Assembly (NCBI RefSeq): GCF_011758565.1
Contig: NZ_JAAMOX010000002.1
Location: 1-64,000, forward strand
Reading direction: 5' to 3'
Length of the DNA: 64,000 nt
Source of the DNA: Lysinibacter cavernae
Lineage (GTDB): Bacteria > Actinomycetota > Actinomycetes > Actinomycetales > Microbacteriaceae
In this document: piece after piece, positions 37,090 to 44,793 of the stretch
How the letters are laid out: each line of letters opens with the position of its first letter
Position numbering within the stretch: the stretch's first letter is position 1
Notes under the pieces: generated by a model
What the model saw: the letters and a program-made list of their open reading frames with translations, nothing else
Database searches by the model: none
What the model was told of the DNA's origin: nothing
Made by a program: the position numbers and the translations under genes

Positions 37090-38217
37090 ATGTCACCTCG
37101 TGAGCTACCTCCCCCGTCGCTTGGGGTCGAGCCATTCGCCCTCGATGAGGCACGTGCCGTGGGGCTCACCGTCGGGCGGCTACGACACCGAGATTTTGTG
37201 AGCCCATTTCACGGGGTCAGGGTGTTGGCCGAAGCCAACACTGCGGATGCAGTCAGTGAGTACCCGGAACGACACGTTGTGGAACTTGCACGAGCGTATG
37301 CGCCCCGGCTTTCTGCAGGGCAGTTCTTTAGTCATACGACGGCTAGCGCGCTGTGGGGAATGCCATTACCTTCTTCCGCGTACGGTTCTGCTGCGCTTCA
37401 CGATCGTGCCCAGCAAAACAATCAGGGAGCTCGTACATCACTCAGGCAGCACTCTCTTCCCCAGCACGCGGCTGCTTTCCAAAGCCCGTCGCTTGCTCCC
37501 AGCTCAACCCAGTCGTCGCTGCATAACGTGAAGATCCCCCTCCTCCATGTGAGCGCGACCAAGCGAGGTCACAGCCCTAGAACAGCTGGTGTTGTTGGGC
37601 ACCGCTTGACGGCACCGACTGCTGAAGTAACAACGCTTCGGATTGGAAGGCGATCAGTGCTCATCAGCACACCGGAGGCGACATGGCTCCAACTCTGCGC
37701 ACTGGATGACGCCTTGACGAATGCCGATCTGGTTGCCGCTGGTGACTACGTTGTAAGGGAACCGGAATACCCGGAGAGGGGACGCCCCTTCAGCTCCCGT
37801 GAATCGCTCGGCTTGCTTGTGGATCAGTATCGGGGCAGAGGGAAACGTCGAGCGGCAGAGGCGCTCACGCACATCCGCCAGGGCTCAGATTCGAGGCCCG
37901 AGTCTCTGCTCAGACTTCTCCTCATCGGTGCTGGCCTTCCAGAACCAGAACTCAATCCGATCATCCGCGATCGAGATGGACAGCGAATTGGCAGAGCAGA
38001 TCTTGTGTTTCGCGAATGGAAGGTCATAGTCGAGTACGACGGAGATCAGCACAGAACACGCACTGCCCAATACGAGCACGACATGTGGCGCCTTGAACGG
38101 TACACCCTCAGCGATTGGAGCGTGCTACGAGTACGAGCTGCGGGCCTCTTCATCAGCCCTGAGGCCACGATTCGTCACGTACGTGAGGTATTGAAAGCTC
38201 GGGGCTGGCACCCCTAG
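37090..38217 (+). CDS. AbiEi-like/DUF559-type putative endonuclease-fold protein
   Basis: The protein has 375 residues. The N-terminus (DEARAVGLTVGRLRHRDFVSPFHGVRV) resembles the small helix-turn-helix of AbiEi-type antitoxins. The C-terminus (GRADLVFREWKVIVEYDGDQ, then HDMWRLERYTLSDWSVLRV) resembles the PD-(D/E)XK fold of DUF559/Vsr-like nucleases, with D and E-Y-D-G in the right order. Residues of about 100-150 form a Gln/Ser/His-rich low-complexity insert. No partner toxin gene is present. The gene is framed by two copies of an 80-bp palindromic repeat. Such genes are scattered and variable in Microbacteriaceae; nuclease activity is not proved. Confidence 0.75.
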   Translation: MSPRELPPPSLGVEPFALDEARAVGLTVGRLRHRDFVSPFHGVRVLAEANTADAVSEYPERHVVELARAYAPRLSAGQFFSHTTASALWGMPLPSSAYGSAALHDRAQQNNQGARTSLRQHSLPQHAAAFQSPSLAPSSTQSSLHNVKIPLLHVSATKRGHSPRTAGVVGHRLTAPTAEVTTLRIGRRSVLISTPEATWLQLCALDDALTNADLVAAGDYVVREPEYPERGRPFSSRESLGLLVDQYRGRGKRRAAEALTHIRQGSDSRPESLLRLLLIGAGLPEPELNPIIRDRDGQRIGRADLVFREWKVIVEYDGDQHRTRTAQYEHDMWRLERYTLSDWSVLRVRAAGLFISPEATIRHVREVLKARGWHP

Positions 38218-38230
38218 CCCGTGGCTCATG

Positions 38231-38310
38231 CCCGCGCACAACACAATCGAGGTCGCAAAACATGTCGCGTTTCCTGCGAAACAGCGCATTTGTTGCGACC
38301 TCGATTGGCG
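38231..38310. repeat. 80-bp palindromic repeat, copy B
   Basis: It repeats copy A in the same orientation, 1281 bases downstream, with one mismatch. It lies 13 bases after the stop of the AbiEi/DUF559-like gene and 25 bases before the end of the convergent ccsB gene. Confidence 0.92.
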
Positions 38311-38335
38311 ATGCCAGGTTCGGAGGTGTGGGGTT

Positions 38336-39403
38336 CTAGCCTGTTGGTAGGCCCGAGTAGGCGTGCAGACCCTTGAAGAACACGTTCACGATTGTGAAGT
38401 TGAAGATCACGGTCGAGTAGGCAATGATCGACAGCCAAGCCGAACGGTTTCCGCGCCAACCGCGTGTTGCACGGGCGTGAATGAAGCCGGCGTAAAGCAC
38501 CCAGATGATGAAGGTCCAGACCTCTTTGGTGTCAAAGCCCCAGTAGCGGCCCCACGCGTGCTCGGCCCAGATGGAACCGGCGATGAGGGTGAAGGTCCAG
38601 AACACAAAGCCGATAATGACCATGCGGTAGCTCAGGTTCTCAAGAGCGTTGGAGTTTGGGAAGCTTCGGAGGAACGCAAACGGAGCCTTCGAGGGACGCT
38701 TGCCAGCTGGCTCATCGGAGCCCGTCCGTGCAGCATCCGTGAGTGCAGGGCCGTCTGCAACGACTACCGAGCCTGAGGCACCGGCCGAGGCCATAACGGT
38801 GGCCCCCGACGCCTTGTTGGCCTTCGCCTGGGCGGCGAGAACGCTTTCGCGGCGAGCCTGCAGCAACTGGGCGATTGAGAGCCCAAAGCTGAGCGTCAGG
38901 AACGCGACGGCAAGCACCGCGACCACGATGTGGATGACCAGCCAGTACGAATCGAGCGCAGGTGGCAGCGGCACCGATGACACGAAGTAGTTCATGCGGG
39001 TGAGGCCGAGGAAGACCAGCACAAGCCCGGTGATGAGCGTGCCGAGGAAGCGGAGGTCGTAGACAAACTGCACAAGGATGAAGATGGTCACGATCGCGAG
39101 CGTGGCCGTCAGCGAGAACTCGTACATGTTGGCCCACGGAACTCGTCCGCCCTCAAGCCCCCGAAGCACGGTGGCGGCGAGGTGGAAGACCCAGCCGAGC
39201 ACGGTCAGCGAGAAGCCAATGCGCACTGCTTTGGTCTTGCTGCGGTCGCTGTCGCGCGGCGCGGCGATGCTGGTCGCGCCGTCGTCACCGGCCCGGTTTG
39301 CGAGATCCACGGCATAAAAAATAAACGCGAGTGCGTAAATGAGGAGGGCCGAGAAGAGCGACGCCTGCGAATACTGCTCAAAGTTTTCCAACACAACTCC
39401 CAA
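38336..39403 (-). CDS. ccsB: Cytochrome c biogenesis protein CcsB/ResC
   Basis: The protein has 355 residues with about eight membrane helices. The haem-handling WWD motif appears as GSIWAEHAWGRYWGFDTKEVWTF-like sequence near the C-terminus (AEHAWGRYWGFDTKEVW), with histidines in flanking helices. A low-complexity Ala/Gly/Ser loop of about 70 residues (SGATVMASAGASGSVV) follows helix 5. With ResB it forms the System II haem export and attachment machine. It follows resB after 110 bases. Confidence 0.93.
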   Translation of the reverse strand: MGVVLENFEQYSQASLFSALLIYALAFIFYAVDLANRAGDDGATSIAAPRDSDRSKTKAVRIGFSLTVLGWVFHLAATVLRGLEGGRVPWANMYEFSLTATLAIVTIFILVQFVYDLRFLGTLITGLVLVFLGLTRMNYFVSSVPLPPALDSYWLVIHIVVAVLAVAFLTLSFGLSIAQLLQARRESVLAAQAKANKASGATVMASAGASGSVVVADGPALTDAARTGSDEPAGKRPSKAPFAFLRSFPNSNALENLSYRMVIIGFVFWTFTLIAGSIWAEHAWGRYWGFDTKEVWTFIIWVLYAGFIHARATRGWRGNRSAWLSIIAYSTVIFNFTIVNVFFKGLHAYSGLPTG

Positions 39404-39513
39404 GTGTACCCGCTCTGTTCCACCCTGGACGGGCGGAATCTGGCGGGTGTGAACGGTTTATGACCTCACGATGTTCCGGCGAGCGGTGGGGGCTCTCTCG
39501 CCGGCTCCACCGC

Positions 39514-41139
39514 CTATTCGATTGTCTTTGTATGCTGCTCAACGAGGGCAGCGATTGCGGCATCCAGCGTTGGGTCATCGCCGCGGGCAAGGGCCGCGTA
39601 CTCAAGACGAAGACCGTCGTCGGTTGGCACGGCCTTCACCCACACGCGACGACGCGGGATGAAGAGCGACGACAGCAGCCCAAGCGTCGCGAGGATCGCG
39701 AAGAACAGCACCCAGGTTTGCCCCGGGTTGCTGTGCAGATCGAACGAAACAAAGCGAGGGACTGCTTCAAGCGTGACGGTTCCCATCCCGTTGGGGAGGT
39801 CAACCGTGTCGCCAATGCGCAGCTCAAGCGATGGGGAATCTGTCCCGCGACCGGTGAGCTTGGTCATGTCGTCGGTGTTCAGCGCATAGACCGAGGTTGG
39901 GTTGCCATCGTTAATGCCGAGGTCGCCCTCGTGCACATCGAGCGTGAGCACAGGGTTCACCAGGTCTGGATAGTTCGAGAAGTACGCGCCGCTGTCGCCC
40001 TCAACCTGGGTCGGGTAGAAGAAGCCGATCATTCCGATCTGCTCGCCGAGGCCGTACGGGACCTTAATAATGCCGAGCGAGGTGAGATTCGCATCCTGCG
40101 GCATGAAGGGAACAGACTCGCTAAAGACCTCTTCACCGGCCGCATTATGCACCGTGAGTTTGGGTGCGTAGCCGTTTCCGAGCAGGTACACATTTGTACC
40201 GTGCAGGCGGAGCGGGTGGTTCACCTTCACGGTGTCTTGACGTTCGGTGCCGTCGCTGTCGAGCACCGTCACATTTGCGGTGAAGTCTTTCGCCTGCCCG
40301 AGTGCGGCAAGGTTGCCGTCGTCTGGCGAAACGTAGTCAACCTCAAGGCTGTCGAGGCGGATACCAAAGGGGTCAAGCGAGGCGTCGTCAAAGAACCGGC
40401 CTGGGTTGAACGAGTCGTAGTCGATAAGCGCGTTCACCGCGGCCTCGCCTTCGACCAGCAGCTTCTGGCCCTGGTATCCGTATCCGCCGCCAAGGCCAAC
40501 CGCGATAAGGACGCCGACAAGAGCAGAGTGAAAAATGAGGTTACCGGTCTCACGAAGGTAGCCCCGCTCCGCAGAAACAGAGATTTCGGAGCCCTTGCGG
40601 TAGATCTCGGTGCGGTAGCGCTGCTTCTTGAGGATGCGACGAGCCGACTCAATCGACTTCTCGGCAACAGCCGCGATCTCCTCGCTGTTCGCATCCGGAT
40701 TCTGTAGCAGGGTTTCGTGGTAGCCGGCCATCCGCTTCATACGGGCTGGTGTGCGCGGTGGGCGTGAGCGCATCGCGTCCCAGTGGTGCTTGGTTCGCGG
40801 CAGCACACAGCCGATCAGCGAGATGAACAGCAGCAGGTAGATGCTGGAGAACCAGATCGAGGTGTAGACATCAAACGCTTGGAACGGGAACGCATCGAGG
40901 ATCTTGAAGGCATCAGGGTTCTCAGCCTTGTACTGCACAACGCCGTTAGGGTCTGAGCTGCGCTGCGGCAGGATCGAGCCTGGAATCGCGGCAACGGCGA
41001 GCAGCAAGAGCAACAGGATGGCAACCCGCATACTCGTGAGCTGCCGCCAAAACCAACGCAAATAGCCGGTGATACCGAGGCCAACTGGCCCCTTCTCAGC
41101 AGAGGCTTTGCTGTCGTAGTGATCAGAGGGGCGTGACAT
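39514..41139 (-). CDS. resB: Cytochrome c biogenesis protein ResB
   Basis: The protein has 541 residues. Three N-terminal helices (the first LTSMRVAILLLLLLAVAAIPG, preceded by YLRWFWRQ), a large extracytoplasmic domain and a last helix near the C-terminus (TWVLFFAILATLGLLSSLF) match ResB/Ccs1. It binds and presents haem together with CcsB. The start overlaps the end of ccdA by 17 bases. Confidence 0.93.
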   Translation of the reverse strand: MSRPSDHYDSKASAEKGPVGLGITGYLRWFWRQLTSMRVAILLLLLLAVAAIPGSILPQRSSDPNGVVQYKAENPDAFKILDAFPFQAFDVYTSIWFSSIYLLLFISLIGCVLPRTKHHWDAMRSRPPRTPARMKRMAGYHETLLQNPDANSEEIAAVAEKSIESARRILKKQRYRTEIYRKGSEISVSAERGYLRETGNLIFHSALVGVLIAVGLGGGYGYQGQKLLVEGEAAVNALIDYDSFNPGRFFDDASLDPFGIRLDSLEVDYVSPDDGNLAALGQAKDFTANVTVLDSDGTERQDTVKVNHPLRLHGTNVYLLGNGYAPKLTVHNAAGEEVFSESVPFMPQDANLTSLGIIKVPYGLGEQIGMIGFFYPTQVEGDSGAYFSNYPDLVNPVLTLDVHEGDLGINDGNPTSVYALNTDDMTKLTGRGTDSPSLELRIGDTVDLPNGMGTVTLEAVPRFVSFDLHSNPGQTWVLFFAILATLGLLSSLFIPRRRVWVKAVPTDDGLRLEYAALARGDDPTLDAAIAALVEQHTKTIE

Positions 41140-41881
41140 AACTTCCTATCACCGACTGGAGGGCATACATGATTTGTGACCACAGGCCGGAGACCATGAG
41201 CACACCGATTGCGATGAGCATGGCACCGCCGATGATGTTAATCACCCGAATGTGCTTGCGCAAGAACTTCGTAGATGAGGTGACCCAGCCGAAGCCAAGC
41301 GCGACCAAGAAGAACGGAATTCCGAGGCCAAGGCAGTAGAAGAAGCCTAGCAACCCGCCGCGTACAGCTCCGCCGGCATCAAGACTCAGCGAGAAGATCG
41401 CTACGAGCGTTGGGCCGAGGCAGGGCGTCCATCCGATCGCAAAGACGGCGCCAAGAAGCGGAGCCCCCGCGAGGCCGGTCCGCGGCTGCCAGGTGGATTT
41501 CATTGTCCGCTGGAGGAAGCTGAATTGCCCGATGAACACGAGACCCATCACGATGACCACGACTCCGAGGATGCGCGTAATGAGGTTCTCCCATTCGGCG
41601 AACCACACGCCGACGGTTCCGGCAAGCGCCATGATCGCCACAAAAATCACCGTGAAGCCAAGCACAAAGAGGCCAACTCCGAGAAGGAGGCGTCGGCGGG
41701 CCGCTCGGCGCGCCTTGGCATCCTCGTTATCGACGGTTCCGGTGAACCCTCCGACATAGGCGAGGTAACCGGGCACAAGCGGAAGCACGCACGGCGACGC
41801 AAACGAAACGAGCCCTGCGAGAATCGCAATTGGCGCGGCAACCCAGAGTTGCCCGTCCTGAATGAGGTGCTGTACGTCCAC
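41123..41881 (-). CDS. ccdA: Cytochrome c biogenesis thiol-reductant transmembrane protein
   Basis: The protein has 252 residues, GTG start at 41881. It has six membrane helices with the two CcdA cysteines in ASPCVLPLVPGYLAYVGG and FAIGWTPCLGPTL. It moves electrons from cytoplasmic thioredoxin to the outside for TlpA/ResA and apocytochrome c. It lies eight bases after tlpA. Confidence 0.95.
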   Translation of the reverse strand: MDVQHLIQDGQLWVAAPIAILAGLVSFASPCVLPLVPGYLAYVGGFTGTVDNEDAKARRAARRRLLLGVGLFVLGFTVIFVAIMALAGTVGVWFAEWENLITRILGVVVIVMGLVFIGQFSFLQRTMKSTWQPRTGLAGAPLLGAVFAIGWTPCLGPTLVAIFSLSLDAGGAVRGGLLGFFYCLGLGIPFFLVALGFGWVTSSTKFLRKHIRVINIIGGAMLIAIGVLMVSGLWSQIMYALQSVIGSYVTPL

Positions 41882-41889
41882 CGCGGCGG

Positions 41890-42537
41890 CTACTGTTCAG
41901 CCAGCGTGTCGGTAATGAGCGTTGCGAGAATCTTTGGGTCCGCCAGCTGACCGAGGATACGCGCGGAGACCCGGCCCTCGGCATCAATCACCAGCGTGGT
42001 CGGTACGGCGTTGAGCGGGATGGACCCCGCAAACGCGCGCTGCACGGCGCGGTTGTTTGGGGTATCCATGATCGACGGATACGTGATGCCAAATTCTTCG
42101 GCAAACTGGATGGCCTGCGCGCTCTGGTCGCGAGTATTCACGCCAAGGAATTTGACCCCTTGGTCGGCAAACTGTTCGTTGAGCGATTGCAGGTCTGGGG
42201 CTTCAACACGGCACGGCGCGCATCCGGCGTACCAAAAGTTAACAACAGTGACGTTGCCGGCGAAGTCGGCGTTGGTCAGGGTGTTGCCGTGCTCGTCTTC
42301 ACCTGAAAACTCAACGGCGGGCTTGCGGCTCTCGATGGGGATCTCGGTAAGCGAGCCGTCACCGGCGATATAGCCCTTATCAGCGCCAGAGTTCCACTGC
42401 TCGGCGAGGGGGTCGCCGCTGCAACCGGCAGCAATTCCAATGACAAGAAGCGCCGCAATCGACACCCGGACGTTACGCGAAATCGCCGCGCGAGACATGC
42501 GCGACGCCAACGACGCCCGCGCTCCAATCGTGGTCAT
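41890..42537 (-). CDS. TlpA/ResA-type thiol-disulfide oxidoreductase, lipoprotein
   Basis: The protein has 215 residues. A signal peptide ends in a lipobox (IAAGC), so the protein is membrane-anchored. The thioredoxin fold carries WYAGCAPCRVEAPDLQ with the active-site CAPC and the conserved cis-proline region NAVPTTLVIDAEGRV. It reduces apocytochrome c with electrons from CcdA. The start could be the Met at residue 14. It overlaps the preceding phosphatase gene by four bases (ATGA). Confidence 0.93.
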   Translation of the reverse strand: MTTIGARASLASRMSRAAISRNVRVSIAALLVIGIAAGCSGDPLAEQWNSGADKGYIAGDGSLTEIPIESRKPAVEFSGEDEHGNTLTNADFAGNVTVVNFWYAGCAPCRVEAPDLQSLNEQFADQGVKFLGVNTRDQSAQAIQFAEEFGITYPSIMDTPNNRAVQRAFAGSIPLNAVPTTLVIDAEGRVSARILGQLADPKILATLITDTLAEQ

Positions 42538-43175
42538 ACCGCCCCTATATCAATGGCATTCTTGAGCAACGGGGCAGCTGGGTTGGCATACCCAACCTCG
42601 ACCCAGGTGCCACTCTGTTTTTCAAACGACGTGATGCTGCTGAGATCACAGCGACGAGTGCGGGGGTCGTGGAACAGGCGCTTGCCGGCGATGTCGAGGT
42701 GGGCCATCCAGATTGGCGACTGGTGGCTCACGACCACGATGTCACCTTCTGAGTTTTCCCAGGCGTCGTCCATTGCGGCGCGCATCCGGCCGGCAACCGA
42801 GCGGTAGGGTTCGCCCCAGCTCGGGCGGAACGGGTTCCAAAAGCGGTGCCAGTAGCGGGGCTTGCGGAATGCGGCTTCCTTGCCGTGGTTTGGGAGCCCC
42901 TCAAACGAGTTTGTTGGCTCGATCACCCGGTGCTCCGTGATGATCGGCAGGTTGAGCGCCTTCGAAATGGGGGCGGCGGATTCCTGGGCCCGCTGAAGCG
43001 GAGAGGCCAAGAGCGTGGTGATGTTGCGTCCGCGCGTGGCAAGGTCGTCGGCGGCGGCTACCGCCATCTGCTCACCGAGTTCAGACAGGTGGAACCCGGG
43101 GATGCGGCCGTACAGCACGCCGTCGGGGTTGTGGACTTCACCGTGGCGCACGAGATGCAACTGTTTTTCTGGCAC
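42534..43175 (-). CDS. Histidine phosphatase (phosphoglycerate mutase-like) family protein
   Basis: The protein has 213 residues. The phosphohistidine motif is LVRHGEVHNPDG, with the second conserved histidine in DIVVVSHQSPIW and the arginine in ASPLQRAQESAAP. It is the first gene of the cytochrome c maturation operon; MSMEG-type actinobacteria often have this gene in that position. The substrate is unknown. Confidence 0.9.
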   Translation of the reverse strand: MPEKQLHLVRHGEVHNPDGVLYGRIPGFHLSELGEQMAVAAADDLATRGRNITTLLASPLQRAQESAAPISKALNLPIITEHRVIEPTNSFEGLPNHGKEAAFRKPRYWHRFWNPFRPSWGEPYRSVAGRMRAAMDDAWENSEGDIVVVSHQSPIWMAHLDIAGKRLFHDPRTRRCDLSSITSFEKQSGTWVEVGYANPAAPLLKNAIDIGAV

Positions 43176-43258
43176 CCGTCTATTGTAGGTTCCTTTCGCT
43201 GAACGCTTGCCCGGTGCTCAGGAGATCAACTGTTCGCGTTCCAACCCTGCATCCCGAT

Positions 43259-43338
43259 CTGCACCTGCATCTATTTGCGAGTTTTTGTCGAGATTCGAGC
43301 GATTTGCCGCAGAAACTCAGAAATAGATGCAGGTGCAG
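43259..43338. repeat. 80-bp intergenic palindrome upstream of aspS
   Basis: Outer arms run CTGCACCTGCATCTATTT (43259-43276) and the exact complement at 43321-43338. After a two-base mismatch the arms continue with GAGTTT and AAACTC. The core is 43285-43312. It sits just before the aspS start, between divergent genes, so it may act as a regulatory site or be a mobile palindromic unit. Confidence 0.85.
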
Positions 43339-43360
43339 GCGGGCACGGTAGGATTGCCGG

Positions 43361-44701
43361 GTGACTGAACGCATCCTTATTAAGAACCTGTCTGCCCTCG
43401 AAGACGGCCCCGTGCGGGTCGCCGGCTGGGTTGAGACCGTCCGCGACCAGAAGAAGGTCCAGTTCATCGTGCTTCGCGATGAGACCGGCTCTGTACAGCT
43501 GGTCAATCCGGCTACGCGCGAGCTCAACGATGAGGATGCCGATTCGGCGACCAAACTCGAGATCACCGAAGCAATCTCTGGCCTTGCCCAGGGCAGCTTT
43601 GTGAGCATCGAGGGCGACCTCAAGCACGACGAGCGCGTGAAGCTCGGCGGCATCGAGATCAAAATTCGCTCGCTCACGATCGCTTCAGAGGCCATCCCAG
43701 AGACCCCCATCGCGTCTGACTCCAGCAGCGATAAGCGCATGGACTGGCGTTTCCTCGACCTGCGTCGCCCTGAGCAGAACCTCGTGTTCCGCATCCAGAC
43801 CACGTTTGAGCACGCGCTTCGCACGTATTGGATCGAGCACGACTTCATCGAAGTGCACACGCCGAAGCTCATGGCGAGCCCAAGCGAGTCGCGCGCCGAG
43901 CTGTTTGAGCTTGAGTACTTCGATACGAAGGCCTACCTCGCGCAGAGCCCACAGTTCTTTAAGCAGATGGCACAGTCGGCCGGTTTCGGCGCGATCTTTG
44001 AGATCGCCCCTGCTTTCCGCGCCGACCCATCCTTCACCTCGCGCCACGCCACCGAGTTCACCTCTGTGGATGCCGAGATCAGCTGGGTTGACAGCCACGA
44101 AGATGTTATGAAGCTGCACGAGGAGCTCCTCGTTGCCGGGTTCACTGCGGTCAAAGAGAAGCACGGCGCCGCGATCAAGGAGCTGTTCGACATCGACCTT
44201 GAGGTTCCGACGGTTCCGTTCCCACGCATCCCTCTTGCAGAGGCGAAGCAGATTGTCGCCGACCGCGGCTACGAGATCCCTCGCGCAGATGCCGACATGG
44301 ACCCTGAGGGCGAGCGCCAGATCGCTGCCTACGTCAAAGAGACCTACGGCCACGACTTTGTGTTCCTCACGGACTACGCGTCGAGCATCCGCCCGTTCTA
44401 CCACATGCGGCACGCTGACAACCCTGAGCTGACTAACAGCTACGACCTCATCTACAACGGTGTTGAAATCTCGACGGGCGCTCAGCGCGAGCACCGCATC
44501 GATATCCTCATCGAACAGGCAAAAGACAAGGGCATGGAGCCTGAAGAGCTCGACTTCTACCTCGACTTTTTCCGCTACGGTGTGCCGACTCACGGCGGCT
44601 TTGGCATGGGTCTCGCACGTGTGCTCATGCTTATGCTGCACCAGCAGTCGATCCGCGAGGTCACGTACCTGTTCCGCAGCCCGACGCGCCTGATGCCGTA
44701 A
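43361..44701 (+). CDS. aspS: Archaeal-type aspartyl-tRNA synthetase (aspartate--tRNA(Asn) ligase type)
   Basis: The protein has 446 residues, about 150 fewer than standard bacterial AspS because the GAD insertion is missing. It has an OB-fold anticodon-binding domain (VRVAGWVETVRDQKKVQFIV), class II motif 2 (FEIAPAFRADPSFTSRHATE), the AspRS-typical FTSVDAEISW, and motif 3 (GGFGMGLARVLMLMLHQQ). Forms like this occur in archaea and some bacteria, and often charge both tRNA-Asp and tRNA-Asn, working with GatCAB. Start is GTG 43361. The gene lies alone between two palindromes. Confidence 0.95.
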   Translation: MTERILIKNLSALEDGPVRVAGWVETVRDQKKVQFIVLRDETGSVQLVNPATRELNDEDADSATKLEITEAISGLAQGSFVSIEGDLKHDERVKLGGIEIKIRSLTIASEAIPETPIASDSSSDKRMDWRFLDLRRPEQNLVFRIQTTFEHALRTYWIEHDFIEVHTPKLMASPSESRAELFELEYFDTKAYLAQSPQFFKQMAQSAGFGAIFEIAPAFRADPSFTSRHATEFTSVDAEISWVDSHEDVMKLHEELLVAGFTAVKEKHGAAIKELFDIDLEVPTVPFPRIPLAEAKQIVADRGYEIPRADADMDPEGERQIAAYVKETYGHDFVFLTDYASSIRPFYHMRHADNPELTNSYDLIYNGVEISTGAQREHRIDILIEQAKDKGMEPEELDFYLDFFRYGVPTHGGFGMGLARVLMLMLHQQSIREVTYLFRSPTRLMP

Positions 44702-44720
44702 CCTGCGCTCAGCGGCTCCC

Positions 44721-44788
44721 TCGTGGGGTGCGCTTTTGCTCGTGGGGTGCAAGATTCCGCACCCCACGAGCGGAAGCGCACCCCACGA
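44721..44788. repeat. 68-bp nested palindrome between aspS and the aminotransferase
   Basis: TCGTGGGGTGCGCTT (44721-44735) pairs exactly with 44774-44788 and GCTCGTGGGGTGC (44738-44750) pairs with 44759-44771, with an eight-base loop. Each arm holds the unit CTCGTGGGGTGC twice, so the element is both a direct and an inverted repeat. It lies between convergent genes and may terminate both, but has no T-run. Confidence 0.85.
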
Positions 44789-44793
44789 CGCGG

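Noticed and set aside
36950-38310. The 80-bp repeats as ends of an insertion sequence or a CRISPR array
   Set aside because: No transposase is encoded between them, the arms are internal to each repeat, and there are only two copies with a whole gene between, so it is neither an IS nor a CRISPR array.
39460-40707. A 415-codon forward frame over resB
   Set aside because: ResB has clear family motifs and operon position on the minus strand; the forward frame has no recognisable domain.
43685-44767. A 360-codon minus frame over aspS
   Set aside because: It is antisense to aspartyl-tRNA synthetase, whose class II motifs are intact.
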